Shown here piece after piece: positions 41,945 to 53,554 of a stretch of DNA of 64,000 bases; the first letter of the stretch is position 1, and each line of letters starts with the position of its first letter. The notes under the pieces are model-generated. The model made no database searches. It saw only the letters and a list, made by a program, of their open reading frames with translations, and had not been told where the DNA came from. Where the stretch lies: assembly GCF_040183065.1 (NCBI RefSeq), contig NC_091126.1:142601704-142665703 (forward strand), read 5' to 3'. Made by a program: the position numbers and the translations under genes. This DNA comes from Periplaneta americana. Taxonomy: Eukaryota > Arthropoda > Insecta > Blattodea > Blattidae.

Positions 41945-43288
41945 CAGTAGCGTGCAAATTAATCCGAACACGACATATTTTTACATTTTCTGTCATTGTT
42001 GGCCTTACAGCTACTCATACCGCTTTAATTGACATCTGTAGTACGTGTAATTCCATTGTTGAAGGTCTGTCATTATTTTTTTATAATATGTGACATTTTG
42101 CCTGTAGTTTTGTACTTATAAGCATTTCAGTTGTGTTATGACTTAACACTGCAATCCTGTGTACATTCTGTCGTCTTCACAAATGGATACAACTCCACGA
42201 AAACGATCTAAAATTATAACATTACCAGAGCATTATTCTATGACACAGAGGCAAATTGCTGCAGAATGTCACATCGGTTTGGCTACTGTTAATTCGATCA
42301 TAAAACGATACAGGGAGACTGGATCCATCACACCCCAGAAAAAAGGAAACTGTGGCCGGAAAAGGAAGACTTCACCTGCAGATGATCGTTTAATTGTCAG
42401 GAAAAGTAAATTAAATCCTAGACTAACTGCTGTCGACTTAACCCGCGAGTTAATGGCTACCACTGGGGCGAATATTCACGTCACAACAGTGCGGCATAGG
42501 CTTTTGGAAGATGGACGAAGGGCTCGTAAGCCTATTAAGAAGCAACTGCTAACCCCTGTTATGTGCAAAAAACTCTTAATGTGGGCAAAATTACATCAAC
42601 ACTGGACAGTGAATGACTGGAAGAATGTAGTACTTTTTCCGATGAGTCTCATTTCGAGGTCCACGGCCACCGTGTTTCTTACGTACGGAAAAGATCCGAA
42701 AAAGTAACAGTAGCTCATCTCCAACAAGCACCCAAATACCCCCCTAAAGTAATGTTTCGGGGTTGTTTTACACATGAAGAGCCTGGAGCATTAATACCTA
42801 TCAAGGGAATGATGAATTCTAACAAATATATTCACTTATTGGAAACCAGAATCGTACCCCAGCTGCAAAAATCATTTCCGGATGGCAGAGGTGTGTTCCA
42901 ACAAGACCTGGTACCATGCCATACGTCTCGAAAAACTACAGAATTCTTCAACAAGAAGAATATTCAGGTACTCCCCTGGCCAGGCAACTCACCCGACATC
43001 AACCCCATTGAAAATTTGCGGTCAATTTGCAAAAGAAGAATGCAAAAAATGGACTGTTCTAAAAAAAAGGAGATGATTTCTGCCCTCTTTGGTGTATGGT
43101 TTCGCGATGAAGAAATGAAGAATATTTGTGGGAAATTAGTGGAATCCATGCCAAATCGTCTCAGAGCTGTTATTAGGAACAAGGGATGCCACATAGATTA
43201 CTGAGGTATGTCTTAGATCCTTTTTTTATCCCTTTTGAGTGTTTTTGCATAAGTATTTACGTTGTTCGGATTAATTTGCACGCTACTG
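41945..43288 (+). mobile_element. Tc1-type transposon, 1344 bp
   Basis: A 26 bp perfect inverted repeat (outer part CAGTAGCGTGCAAATTAATC) at both ends, TA at 41943-41944 and 43289-43290. It encodes a Tc1-like transposase with one frameshift. Size, ends and target are typical of Tc1. It is the best preserved autonomous-type transposon in the window. Confidence 0.95.
42183..43204 (+). pseudogene. Tc1-like transposase, DD34E, one frameshift
   Basis: Start chosen at MDTTPRKRSK (42183) rather than the upstream ATG. Residues 1-60 form the first helix-turn-helix (YSMTQRQIAAECHIGLATVN, SIIKRYRETGSITPQKKGNC) and a GRKRKTSP hook; a second HTH follows (LTAVDLTRELMATTGANIHV, TVRHRLLEDG). A frameshift at about 42633-42638 (a T-rich run) precedes the first catalytic Asp, FSDESHFEVHG, at 42641. 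The second Asp is in FQQDLVPCHTS (42905) and the Glu in SPDINPIENL (43010), 34 residues apart, i.e. DD34E. Stop at about 43202. The protein would be about 340 residues. It binds the element ends and cuts and pastes DNA. Without the frameshift the frame would be open, so the copy is fairly young. Confidence 0.93.
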
Positions 43289-43573
43289 TAGATAATATTA
43301 CCGTTATAACGTCAGTTTAAAAAACATGCGCTCTCCTACATATGTTATTTCCTGTATGGAGAGATTAAAAGATCCAGGAGATTAATCGTGATCTAGTTTT
43401 GTAACTAGGGTAGCATACGTCTGTGTGTATCAGTGTTATCGTTTGTGCTTTGAGAGTTAGGCAATGGAGATGCGTGTATCCACGTGTGTGACCTTATGAC
43501 ATCAACATTCATTCACAGCATTATCCCGCTGCCTCTCAGTCCCCTGAGACTTTCTCCTGGTTGGAGTACAGTA

Positions 43574-43985
43574 CTAATAGTCTACTACTAACGACGCTGA
43601 ATCAACTAGGAGGAAATGTTGATAATGGATAGCTTTAAAAAGTGTAACTAAAAGTGCAATTCATGCTGTGTGTGTGGTGAATTACGAAACAATCTTTCGG
43701 CTGGAGTGAAATACAGCATTTCTTAGGCCTACATATGAATTTTCACTTCTTGTGACACTGACAAAATTGCGTTTGTTTATCCTGATATAAAACAAGGTGG
43801 TCAATTCCATAAAGTCTTGAAGTGCATTTGAAGGAAGGAGGCACTAGGATCCAGTTCTGCGACCTTATTAGATCTATTGCGCTAACCCTGAAGCTAGGCG
43901 CATTACCAGATTCACACCGGTTGACTACAGTAAGGTTCGTTGCGTACCCAGTTTTCTAGAAGAAATCCCACGCGTATCTAGGCAG
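43574..43985. other. No gene seen
   Basis: Unassigned flank. Confidence 0.4.
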
Positions 43986-44262
43986 CCCCCCCCCCCGTCG
44001 TCGCCAGCCGGCTTTCGGGGAATACTATGAATACTATAGAATGATGACGAAATGGAGAAATGTAGACGGAATAATGTATATGCCTTACTAGATCGGAGAA
44101 ATGGGAGAATCCCGAGAAAAACCCCTACTCCGATCTTGTCCGCCACGAATATCACTATAAATTCAATGAAAAGAATCCTAATCTGAACGGGGCTCGAATC
44201 CGGACCGGCTGCACGACAGGCTGATATTCTGACAGCTCAGACACCAAACTGTGGATTACATA
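43986..44262 (-). mobile_element. tRNA-derived SINE-like copy (family F)
   Basis: Minus strand: GGTGTCTGAGCTGTCAGAAT (A-box-like), CCGGTCCGGATTCGAGCCCC (B box), then a body with GGAGTAGGGGTTTTTCTCGG and ATTCTCCCATTTCTCCGATC. Ends are estimates; a C run (43987-43996) lies at the 3' side. Confidence 0.6.
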
Positions 44263-44265
44263 ACA

Positions 44266-45279
44266 ATGTGTCTGTTATGAAAGTCATTGAAAAATTACAT
44301 ATTTTGTAGGAAAAAAAATTAATTACTCCAGAATGGGTTGAGTTAGATCAATGAATTTTGGAATGAAGTTAGATATTACCTCCAGTCATTCTTCCACATT
44401 CCAATAATCTGCGACTTAACGTCCACGCTCACTGAATTTCGACCTATTTTCATTTTTCAAGGAAGAAATCTAACTTTCCACACTTGTAGCAAATTCCACA
44501 GCCGATTACTAAAAATGGAGGGAATAAGCTGATTGGGCGATGTTACCAACTCCCAATGTTTATGTCTAAATGGCAGTGGCGGATCCAGGTCCATTTGCCG
44601 CGAATTTCAAGCTCAAGAGAATTTTAGAAAATTACAATTTTTCCTAAAGAAAAAGAAACAATCTGGAACACAATACCTGTACCAATTGTCGCACATTTTT
44701 AAAACGAAAAGCAATAATTGCACAAGAAGTCTTTCAGATATGTTTAATTCTATTCCAAAATTCACTGATCTAAGTCAACGAGTAATTATAGTTTTTCCTA
44801 CAAAATATGTAATTTTTCAATAAGTTTTCATAAAAGAAACATTGTTTATATAATCCACAGTTTGGAAGATAGATTGGGTTTGCAGTAAAAACTTCACTTT
44901 TTACAGACATTTGATGCCTGTATAAACATAAGGAATTTTCACGTAAGTGTAAGAAAAAGAGTGAAATATCACTTAAGGAGGGGTGTCCTTAAACTTTTGG
45001 TAAGGGTTGTAGATATACAATCGACGGATTTATAACGAAACCTTATTTCTGATCGAAATCACTTGACAAAATTATATTTTATTCATTTCAATGTATTAAA
45101 GATAAACAACTCATGAAAAAAATTAGCTTTGTACTGAATGATACGACAAATACCGAGTTTGTTTTTGGTGGAATGAAATTAATTTTCACAATTTTAAACA
45201 ACAGTTTTTCAATATTATAGGAAAGAAACTCAAAAGAATTACGAGTCAGATGCAGGCTAAACTAGCACAGAGGTATAGC
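44266..45279. other. No gene seen
   Basis: About 1 kb of AT-rich sequence. A 96-codon frame (44533-44823) has no recognised domain. Confidence 0.4.
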
Positions 45280-45290
45280 TTCCTTCGTAG

Positions 45291-45513
45291 ATTGGCGAGT
45301 TGGTATAGCGCTGGCCTTCTATACCCAAGGTTGCGGGTTCGATCCCGGGCCAGGTCGATGACATTTAAGTGTGCTTAAATGCGACAGGCTCATGTTAGTA
45401 GATTTACTGGCATGTAAAAGAACTCCTGCGGGACAAAATTCCGGCACATCCGGCGACGCTGATATAACCTCTGCAGTTGCGAGCGTCGTTAAATAAAACA
45501 TAACATTTAACAT
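45291..45513 (+). mobile_element. tRNA-derived SINE, family B (uninterrupted)
   Basis: Target duplication TTCCTTCGTAG at 45280-45290 and 45514-45524. Head GGCGAGTTGGTATAGCGCTG, B box GGGTTCGATCCCG, body ACTGGCATGTAAAAGAACTC, end GAGCGTCGTTAAATAAAACA. Serves as the reference for the split copy at 28408. Confidence 0.94.
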
Positions 45514-45884
45514 TTCCTTCGTAGTCCGCTTATACACCTTCAACTGTCTTACAACTCTTTCCTCAGTCATACCAACATAACTTTGGTGACATTAAAAAAA
45601 ATTCACGTTAGTAGGTCTATACACTCGAATTTTTTTTATACATGCGTACATACCACGATACCCTCCTTTCGTATGTCTTGCATATACGAATATGCCACAC
45701 GTTAGTTTCGATTACTTTAGACCAGCGGTGACCAAAGCGGGTGTCGTGATTACATCGTGTAATCACAGACATTCAAACATGTACGAGGAGTTTCCTGTGT
45801 GTTTCATTCACGTACTGAAGGCAAGCAGTGACGGTATCATGTCGCTCTACAACCTCTGTCTCTACAAGCAGTAAGAGGTGGTTT

Positions 45885-45995
45885 CGTAAATAATGAGAAG
45901 GAGAACTTCTTTGTTGTTCTGTCCGACAAAATGTAATATGTTTACTTTGCTCAACGGTTCAATTAGGAGTATAGAAACATTAATTGCTACGCTGA
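45885..45995 (+). pseudogene. hAT transposase BED finger relic
   Basis: With frameshifts the strand reads NNEKENFFVVLSDKM then VICLLCSTVQLGV and KH: an aromatic FF followed by C-x2-C, as in the BED finger at 30601. Very decayed. Confidence 0.45.
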
Positions 45996-46085
45996 ATATT
46001 ATTATTATTATTATTATTATTAAATTAAGTCCGGTGATAAAATTAAGTCCGGTGATTTATATTCCTCGTCTTGCCTTCTGGGATT

Positions 46086-48264
46086 AAACCAAATTAATTT
46101 TACTGTTTCAAGTAAAAATCTACTTGATCTTGTCTTTACTAATATCATTAACAGTTCAGCAGAACTAGCCAGTCATTCTCTAGTTTTGGAGGACTTTTAT
46201 CATCCATCTATCTCCATTAATCTTGAAGTGTATTTGCCGCTACCTGATCACTGCCCATCTAGTACCTTCATGAATTATTCTCAATGTGATTACTTGAAAC
46301 TCTATTCCACTCTATACAATCATGATTGGAATTCCATATATCAGACTACTGATGTTAACGTTGCTACTAACTCGTTATCTCAAATTATGAACAATGCTAT
46401 ATCTCTAGCTGTTCCTGTCACCTTCGTAAAAAATCGCACTATCCTAAATGGTTTTCAAATAGCTTGCGTATACTTATTAAGTAAAAGAACAAAGCACATA
46501 GAAATTTTAAGAAATTCAAAACTGATAATCATTATCAAATTTTTTCCAATTACAGAAAGCAAGTTAAAGCTATGATTAAATATGATAAATTTAAATGGTT
46601 ACAATCCATTGATGAAAATTTGAAGAATGAACCCAAGAAATTTTGGAAATATGTAGAATCTTTTCGAAAATCCAATAATTACCCCATCGAATTATTAATA
46701 AATGGGGTTCACATTACTGATCAGAAAGATATTGCTAATGCATTTGCTAATCAATTTAAATCAATTCAAAAACAGCCCAATTCTAATCTCTGTTTGTTGG
46801 ATTATAATTCTACTGACTTCTTATCCTTACCTAAAATTACAGTTGATGACGTTTCATCAGCCATAAAAAAGCTTAAACCTAATAAATCCAAGGGCACTGA
46901 TGGCATTCCTAATTTTATTATTAAGGGATGTTCTAATATTCTAATACCTGTTTTAACTTTTATATTTAATTTAAGTTTATTAACCGGTACATACCCTGTG
47001 CTTTGGAAAGAAGCTTCCATTATTCCTATCTTCAAGAATGGTAAAAAAATGTTGTTTCCAATTATAGACCTATCTCAATATTAAACAATTTCTCAAAAAT
47101 TTTTGAAAAAAATAATCCACAAACATATTTCATTTTATGTTAAGAATAAAATTAATTCAGCCCAACATGGTTTTACGAAAGGTAAATCAACAACTACAAA
47201 CTTAGTATCCTACCTTAATCTTGTTATGCCTGTTGTTGAAACGCAAGGTCAAATTGACTCAATTTATATCGATTTTAGCAAAGCGATTTTAGCAAAGCGT
47301 TTGATGTTGTACCTCACAATATTTTGATAAATAAATTAGAAAACTTTGGTCTCTCTTCTAACTACGTGAGCTGGTTTGAAAACTATTTAACTAATAGACA
47401 ATGTTGTGTTCGTCTAGGTGATTCTCTCTCTGACCCATTTAATTGTTTATGTGGAGTTCCCCAAGGATCTACATTGGGCCCTCTATTATTTTTATTATTT
47501 ATAGATGATATATGTAAAAGAATAAGTTCAAACTACCTGTTATTTGCTGATGATCTCAAAATCTTTCGCTCAATAAATAGTCCTGCCGATTGCCAAACAC
47601 ATCAAAATGATATTAACTCTATTGAACTTTGGTCTGACAATAATGGAATGAAAATTAATGAACAAAAACTTTTGTCATTTCGTACTCACGAAAATCTACT
47701 TCCATAAAATTTAACTATTCTCTTAACAACGTCTGTATTATTAGGAAAAATTCTATTAAAGGTCTCGGTGTATTACTCGATTCTAAATTATACTTTCACG
47801 ATCATGTTCAATATATTTATATTCATTCAATAAGGATGCTTGGTTTAATAAGGACAATAACTTATTCTTTTTCTATTCCAGAGTCACTATTAATTCTATA
47901 CTTTACTTTGGTTCGATCTAAACTTGAATATGCATCTGTAGCCTGGAATTCCATTACTTCAACTGATTCGGTTAAATTGGAAAATATTCAAAGAAAATTT
48001 ATTTCCTTATGTGCTTTTCGACTTATACCCAATTCCTCTGACTTTAACTATGAGATTACCTGTAAATATTTTAACTGTTGTAGCCTTTATTCTAGACGTC
48101 AAAACCTTGATTATCAATTTCTTTGCAAAGTTATCAAGGGTGATATTGATTGTGAGTCTATCATAAACAACATCAGCCTTCGTATTCCTGAAAAAGATTT
48201 AAGATTTCAAACAATTTTTATAACAGAAATTCAAAATCACTTTCTCCAGTCTGTAGATGCATAA
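46086..48264 (+). pseudogene. Jockey/CR1-like LINE ORF2 (endonuclease C-terminus and reverse transcriptase)
   Basis: Domains in order: end of the APE-type endonuclease (NQINFTVSSKNLLDLVFTNI, 46094 on), a linker, NEPKKFWKYVESFRKSNNYP (46630), RT block SAIKKLKPNKSKGTDGIPNF (46857), WKEASIIPIFKNG, ISILNNFSKIFEK (about 47085), QHGFTKGKSTTTNL, IDSIYIDFSKA (first catalytic Asp), GVPQGSTLGPLLFLLFIDDI (47456), YLLFADDLKIFRSI (FADD, 47540; catalytic pair intact), GLGVLLDSKLYFHDHV, RSKLEYASVAWNS and IQRKFISLCAFRL. It ends at 48264. At least five frameshifts (about 46570, 47050, 47300 with a 15-base duplication of TTTTAGCAAAGCG, 47700) break it. RT copies the element RNA at a nick made by the endonuclease. 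Confidence 0.9.
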
Positions 48265-48473
48265 AATATGCCAATTTTCATGGGCACAATTTAAATCCTT
48301 TTAAGGTATAGTTTCGTTTGATTATTAGTATTTACTGTTCTTGTTATCAATTTTATTTATGTATGTTTTTGTTTATTTAAGATATTATTTATTTGTTTTT
48401 GCACCTTTGTATCTTCTGTTTGTGTATTGTGCTGAACTATAATTGGCCTCTGGCTGTTGTTCAGCACACAAAT

Positions 48474-48656
<183 letters not shown>

Positions 48657-48884
48657 ATTACTGACCACTAGGTATGTGTTTCTATAATTATTTTGTACGT
48701 GCATGAATATTGATATTTTTAGATCTTCTTCCTAGAAGGATAAAATTATTAGGCTTTATCTCAATTTTAATCTTCTTAATCTTTAGGCTAGATGAGGGTA
48801 ACTATTTATTAGTTATTCATTTAATAATAATATTGTAGAAAAACTGATTCAATATTATGAGCCAAACGAACTGTTGAACGCCAG

Positions 48885-49245
48885 GAATTGACATGTCTTA
48901 AATCATAGCCAGGAAGAGAAAGATGAGATAAATAAATGTAAGGAAGTCAGCTACCTAATGGGGTTTGAAATATCTCGTGCTCTAAAGTCTTTTAATAGAA
49001 CAAAATTTCTCAAAAGAGTAATGATTAAAATAGCTTAAATAACTTGTTCATAAAAAAATTTAATTTTGAAAAGCTACGAATTTCTCGACCAAGTATCGAG
49101 AGAAGAATTTAGAAAATTCCTGATTATATTCAAGAGGAAGGTTAAACAAGAAGCAAGGAAAATCGTATATTATTCACTGGCTCTTGATGACAGCAGTGAC
49201 ATTACTGATACAGCAAACTTGAGATTTTTATCCGCGGGATTGATC
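48885..49245 (+). pseudogene. hAT transposase, N-terminal-middle region
   Basis: Reads CKEVSYLMGFEISRALKSFN RTKFLKRVMIKIA, stop, then SYEFLDQVSREEFRKFLIIF, KRKVKQEARKIVYYSLALDD SSDITDTANLRFLSAGL. ASYxVAxxIAxxxKPFxxGEFxKxCM and FSLALDESTDIxDTAQLxxFIRG are the corresponding blocks of GTF2IRD2/ZBED-type hAT transposases; the first catalytic Asp lies in LALDDSSD. Beyond 49245 the frame meets the 3' end of the element. Confidence 0.8.
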
Positions 49246-49384
49246 AAGATGTCAGTCAGTACTGGTTGTAGTTTTCATGCCAAGTACCTTTCCTCCGTCT
49301 CCTTACTTCATAGGCTGTCTGCGGCATGTAATCATTGCAGTTAGAGTGTTGGTCACCGCTGCTTTAGACATTTGGTATGCCTAC

Positions 49385-49545
49385 AGGTTAGGTTAGGTTA
49401 ATTTAGTTTAGGTTTTTTTGTATGCCTTCTATATACGAATCGGTGACAGATCAAGTTAGGTTAGTTTAGACTTTTGTTATGCTTTGGATATACCAAGCAG
49501 TGACAGGTTAGATTAGGCTTTTGGTATGCGCTGCATATAGGTCTA
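49385..49545 (+). repeat. TTAGG-bearing minisatellite (repeat Z)
   Basis: Three ~55 bp units with GTTAGGTTAGTTTAG, CTTTTGTTATGC and ATATACGAATCGGTGACAG, matching 25520-25650. Confidence 0.65.
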
Positions 49546-49931
49546 CACAAAATTGTTTAAGAATGTGCTCTTCTTTGCTGTCCGCCTTCATTTGGCAACG
49601 CTATTTTAAAGAGTTACCAACAATGTCAGCAGACAATATAAAAGAAGTCTTCAAGATAGGACTATTAGTATTATTACCTTGGTTAGGTTAACTTAGCTTA
49701 GAAGAAGTCAATGCCCTAAATTCTGGCGGTCTACGTGAATATGAAGATAACAGCAACTGAATGCACGATTTCCAAGAGCTGGGCAAATACTGGTGACTTT
49801 TTGTTCAGCGATGTTGTCAGTACTGGTCTATAATAAGCTAGTGTAATGAGGAACGTACAATCGAAGTTACATTACGAAAACTTTGTTTTTTCATTATTAG
49901 TTTCTATGTTTAACTATTTCGAGTGCTTATT

Positions 49932-50082
49932 AAGGGGTTAGGTACAGCTTACAGCAGTAAAAGTTTTGGAAATATTAAACATTTCTTTCCTCCATTACTC
50001 TATCTTGTACAATAATGAAAATTGGTAAGTGTAAAACACTGTCCTTCTAGTATATGGTAAAAATATTTTTACGATTAAAAAT

Positions 50083-50170
<88 letters not shown>

Positions 50171-51737
50171 AATTCAAAATGATGGCAGTTCACTGTGCAG
50201 TGATGAAGCGTTTCCCTCATAACTGATAAAATTGTTAACTTTTTATGTTATATCTCTTTTATAATATTGCTGAAACTCATGTTTACAATATCATGCTCTT
50301 TCAACTACATTCCTTATTAAATATTTTTTAAAATTTTGTTTTAGAAGAAAATACTGATATTTGGCCATTTTTTAAAAGAATTTATTTTATATCAGATAAT
50401 TTATCAAAGGTAGAGAAGTGATCTTGCATCATATTGTAGACATGACATGCAAAAATACACACACAATATTTCATCACAGAATGTTGAATAGTTTTTGAGT
50501 TATGTGGGAAATGCTTCATCACTGCACAGTGAACTGAATTTTGAAAAAAAAATGTAATTTTTAAAAAATCGTAAACATATTTTTTTTTTCATATAGCAGA
50601 AAGACAGTGTTTTACACATACTAATTTTCATTATTCTACAGGGACATCATTTTATTTTTACTAACATTTTTAATATTAACCTGTCTATACCTTTAGAGAA
50701 CCGGAAACACCGCTTGCTCCCCCCTCCAAGACTGGAGTTCGATGATACTGGCGTAAAACACAAATCACTCTACTAGGTATAGGATGGAAGAAATAATTTT
50801 CATGAGGTTTTTCTTTAATCAAAGTACAGTACTGTATTAAGAATAAGTGTTTTTACTCACGAAGTGAGTTATCCATGCGGACGTATTCATTATGCAGTGT
50901 ATACTGTCTACAGCACATTAGCGTACAATATAGAGAAGGAAGTTAAATTGAAAAATAATCATAATATGAATATTTAAACACAATTTTGAAAATGGTGGCC
51001 ATTCATTTCCATACAGGCTTCAATTCTTTTGTGCATATTATCGCACTATAGACTATTGCATCTAATTCCAATTGCCAGTTTCGTCCTTCGTACTAGTAAC
51101 TCATGTTGAAATAATTCTGTACCTACTCTACGTACTGTGAATTCAATCTTCACTTCTGCCCGACCCGAAAATATAAAATTACTCAGACATGCTATCTACT
51201 GTCCGTCCAAGTGGTTATGCCGCACGATTGTAGAAAGGGAGGAAATCACGTGACAGTTAATTACTTAACGAGGCCCTTTTATTTAAGTTAAATTAAACAG
51301 CTGTATAATATTACGTAAACGTCCAATTCCTAAGAGAAATTAATGTTTTCAGAAAAGAGCTAAGACAGCCCAGCTTTTACAGAGGGGCGAGCAGAAGCAG
51401 GTGGGGGAAATCGGGATGCGACGTAGGCAAACGGACAGTACCTGTGCGAAAATATGATTCAATATTGAAAGCTCTTTCGTCACTGGAAAACGCGAACATA
51501 TTTCTGGAACGTACTATACTCAGTAACTCAGTACTGCTTACTATCTGCGGTCTTGGTTCTGTGTGGAGTTGGAACTTCCTTAGTAGAAGGGGTGGGAGTG
51601 AAGTACATTAAAAAACTCAGGTACAATAAAAACTGAAGTAAAAATAAAATGATGTCCCTGTACAAGATGCAGTAATGGAGGAAAAAATGTTGAATATTTC
51701 CAAAATTTTACTGCTGTAAGCTATACCTAACCCCTTT
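49932..51737. repeat. Fold-back element with ~280 bp arms, carrying a CAGGGACATC copy
   Basis: Left arm AAGGGGTTAGGTACAGCTTA CAGCAGTAAAAG (49932) and right-arm complement ending TAAGCTATACCTAACCCCTT (51736) pair over a long stretch, as do AGTTCACTGTGCAGTGATGA (50186) and TCATCACTGCACAGTGAACT (50517). TA/TG microsatellite at 50082-50167 in the left arm. The CAGGGACATC element at 50639-51660 sits in the right arm at TA. Confidence 0.75.
50639..51660 (+). mobile_element. CAGGGACATC-family element, copy 5 (complete)
   Basis: Perfect outer inverted repeats, TA at 50637-50638 and 51661-51662, 1022 bp. The left arm of the host fold-back shows the empty site CTTGTACAATAATG (complement). Confidence 0.92.
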
Positions 51738-51810
51738 ACAGTAGTTATGTGTTCTTTACATTGCATTGCATCCTGTGTTTTACATCTCTATGTTTCATTT
51801 TTTCACTACA

Positions 51811-52003
51811 AACTACAGCTTGGACTGATTACCTGGTTGGTTTTTTTCCGAGGTTTTCCCCAACCGTAAGGCAAATGTCAGAGATAATCTATGGCGAATC
51901 CTCGGCTTCACCTCGCCAAATACCATCTCGCTATCACCTATAACATCGACGCTAAATAACCTCGTAGTTGATACAGCGTCGTTAAATAACCAAGTAAAAA
52001 AAT
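51811..52003 (+). mobile_element. SINE family C, 5'-truncated
   Basis: Starts at TTGGACTGATTACCTGGTTG, then TTCCGAGGTTTTCCCCAACC and ends GATACAGCGTCGTTAAATAA. The tRNA-like head is missing. Confidence 0.82.
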
Positions 52004-52005
52004 AC

Positions 52006-52806
52006 ATACTATAACATTTCCACCTCCTTTATGACAGTAATATTATAAGACATGCTAATAAATAATAGCGAATTTTACAGTTTGGAACAAATCTATAACT
52101 ATGGATTTGATGAATATTTGGACCAAGCACTACACAAACAGAAATTCACACATTCCGAGTCAGGAAGCATGGTGAATATGAGTCTATGTTGTTTGCAACA
52201 ACTACAGTTCCATTGCGAATGATTAATTCAGGACTGAATATTATTCGAAACAACCAAGTCCCCTAGTAAGATTCTGTCGCCCTTTGAAATTACAAAAATT
52301 CAAAGAAATGAAAGAGAAGGCTAATATCAACAAATAAATCGACGAGATAAAAATGTTCAAATAACTAAGCAATTTGAATATGGCGTATATAAAATTCGTA
52401 TGGTATAATATGACCTTCATTTATGGGAAAATATATAAAATTCTGACAAAGACAAAACATAACAAAATATGCCGGATTTGTAAAGCAAAACTCTGCAATT
52501 TAAACACAGAAAAACTTTAGATTCATCCGTATTTGTGCCTGAATATGAAGGATCACAATGTGGGATCAGCGCTCTTCATCTCAGGCTTCGAATGCTTAAA
52601 CATATTAAACATATTCCATATAGAATTGAAATAAAAACTTACCACATTACCCCCAGAATGTGACCACTTTTCCATACTTATGAGCTCATTACTCCTATGC
52701 TAAATGTAATACAATTGTGGCTGTAGGCCTATGTGATTTCTTAATTTTACCAAGATATTGTTCACCTGCAATCTTGACGTTGAAACTTTCTCAGAATTAG
52801 AGATAT
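52006..52806. other. No gene seen
   Basis: 800 bp of AT-rich sequence without a recognised element or frame. Confidence 0.4.
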
Positions 52807-52808
52807 TA

Positions 52809-53554
52809 CAGGGACATCATTTTATTTTTACTTCAATTTTTATTGTACCTGAGTTTTTGAATGTACTTCACTCCCACCCCTTCTACTAATGAAGTTCAAC
52901 CGTCCTCCACACAGATCCAAGACAGCATGTACAGTCATAGTAGCCTTACGGTCATATTAAACAGTACGTTCCAAAAATATGTTCGGGCTTTCCAGTGACA
53001 AAAGAGCTTTCAATATTGAACCATTTTCGCACAGGTACTGTCGTCCATTTGCCTACGTCGTATCCCGGTTTCCCCCACCACCTTTTATTCGCCAGCTAAT
53101 GGCTGGGCTGACTCAGCTCTTTTCTGAGAACATTAATTTCTGTTATGAATTGGACGTCTATGTAATATTATGCAACTATTTAAAATAACTTAAATAAAAG
53201 GGCCTCGTTAAGTAATTAACTGTCACGTGATTTCCCCCCTTTCTACGACCCTACGACATAACCACTTGGACGGACAGTATATAGTATGTCTGAGTAATTT
53301 TATCTTTTCGGATCAGGCAGAAGTAAAGATTGAATTTACAGTACGTAAATCACTCTTTTATAGAGTAGGTACAGAATTATTTCAACATGAGTTACTAGTA
53401 TCAATTAGTAATTGGGATTAGGTACAATAGTCTGTAGTGCGATAATATGCACATTATAACTGAAGTCTGTATTGAAATGAACTGCCACCATTTAAAAAAA
53501 TGTGTTTAAATATCCATATTATGATTATTTTTCAATTTAACTTCATTCTCTATA
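52809..53554 (-). mobile_element. CAGGGACATC-family element, copy 6, truncated
   Basis: One inverted end (CAGGGACATCATTTTATTTT, TA at 52807-52808) and about 745 bp of the family sequence, cut off where the pogo-like element begins at 53555. The other end is not found after 54499. Confidence 0.85.

Larger units (their letters stand above)
41870..43571 (+). mobile_element. TA-flanked MITE (second copy) carrying a Tc1 element
   Basis: Ends CTGTTCTCCAACCAGGAG and reversed CTGTACTCCAACCAGGAG; TA at 41868-41869 and 43572-43573. Apart from the Tc1 insert it is 356 bp and is the reverse complement of 4749-5102. The joined site GAAGTAGATAGATAATATTA is seen uninterrupted (as its complement) at 5024-5043. 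Confidence 0.85.

Noticed and set aside
45319..45570. Minus-strand frame of 83 codons, and similar at 58002 and 60345
   Set aside because: Translation of the family B SINE (ASPDVPEFCPAGVLLHASKS appears at each copy).
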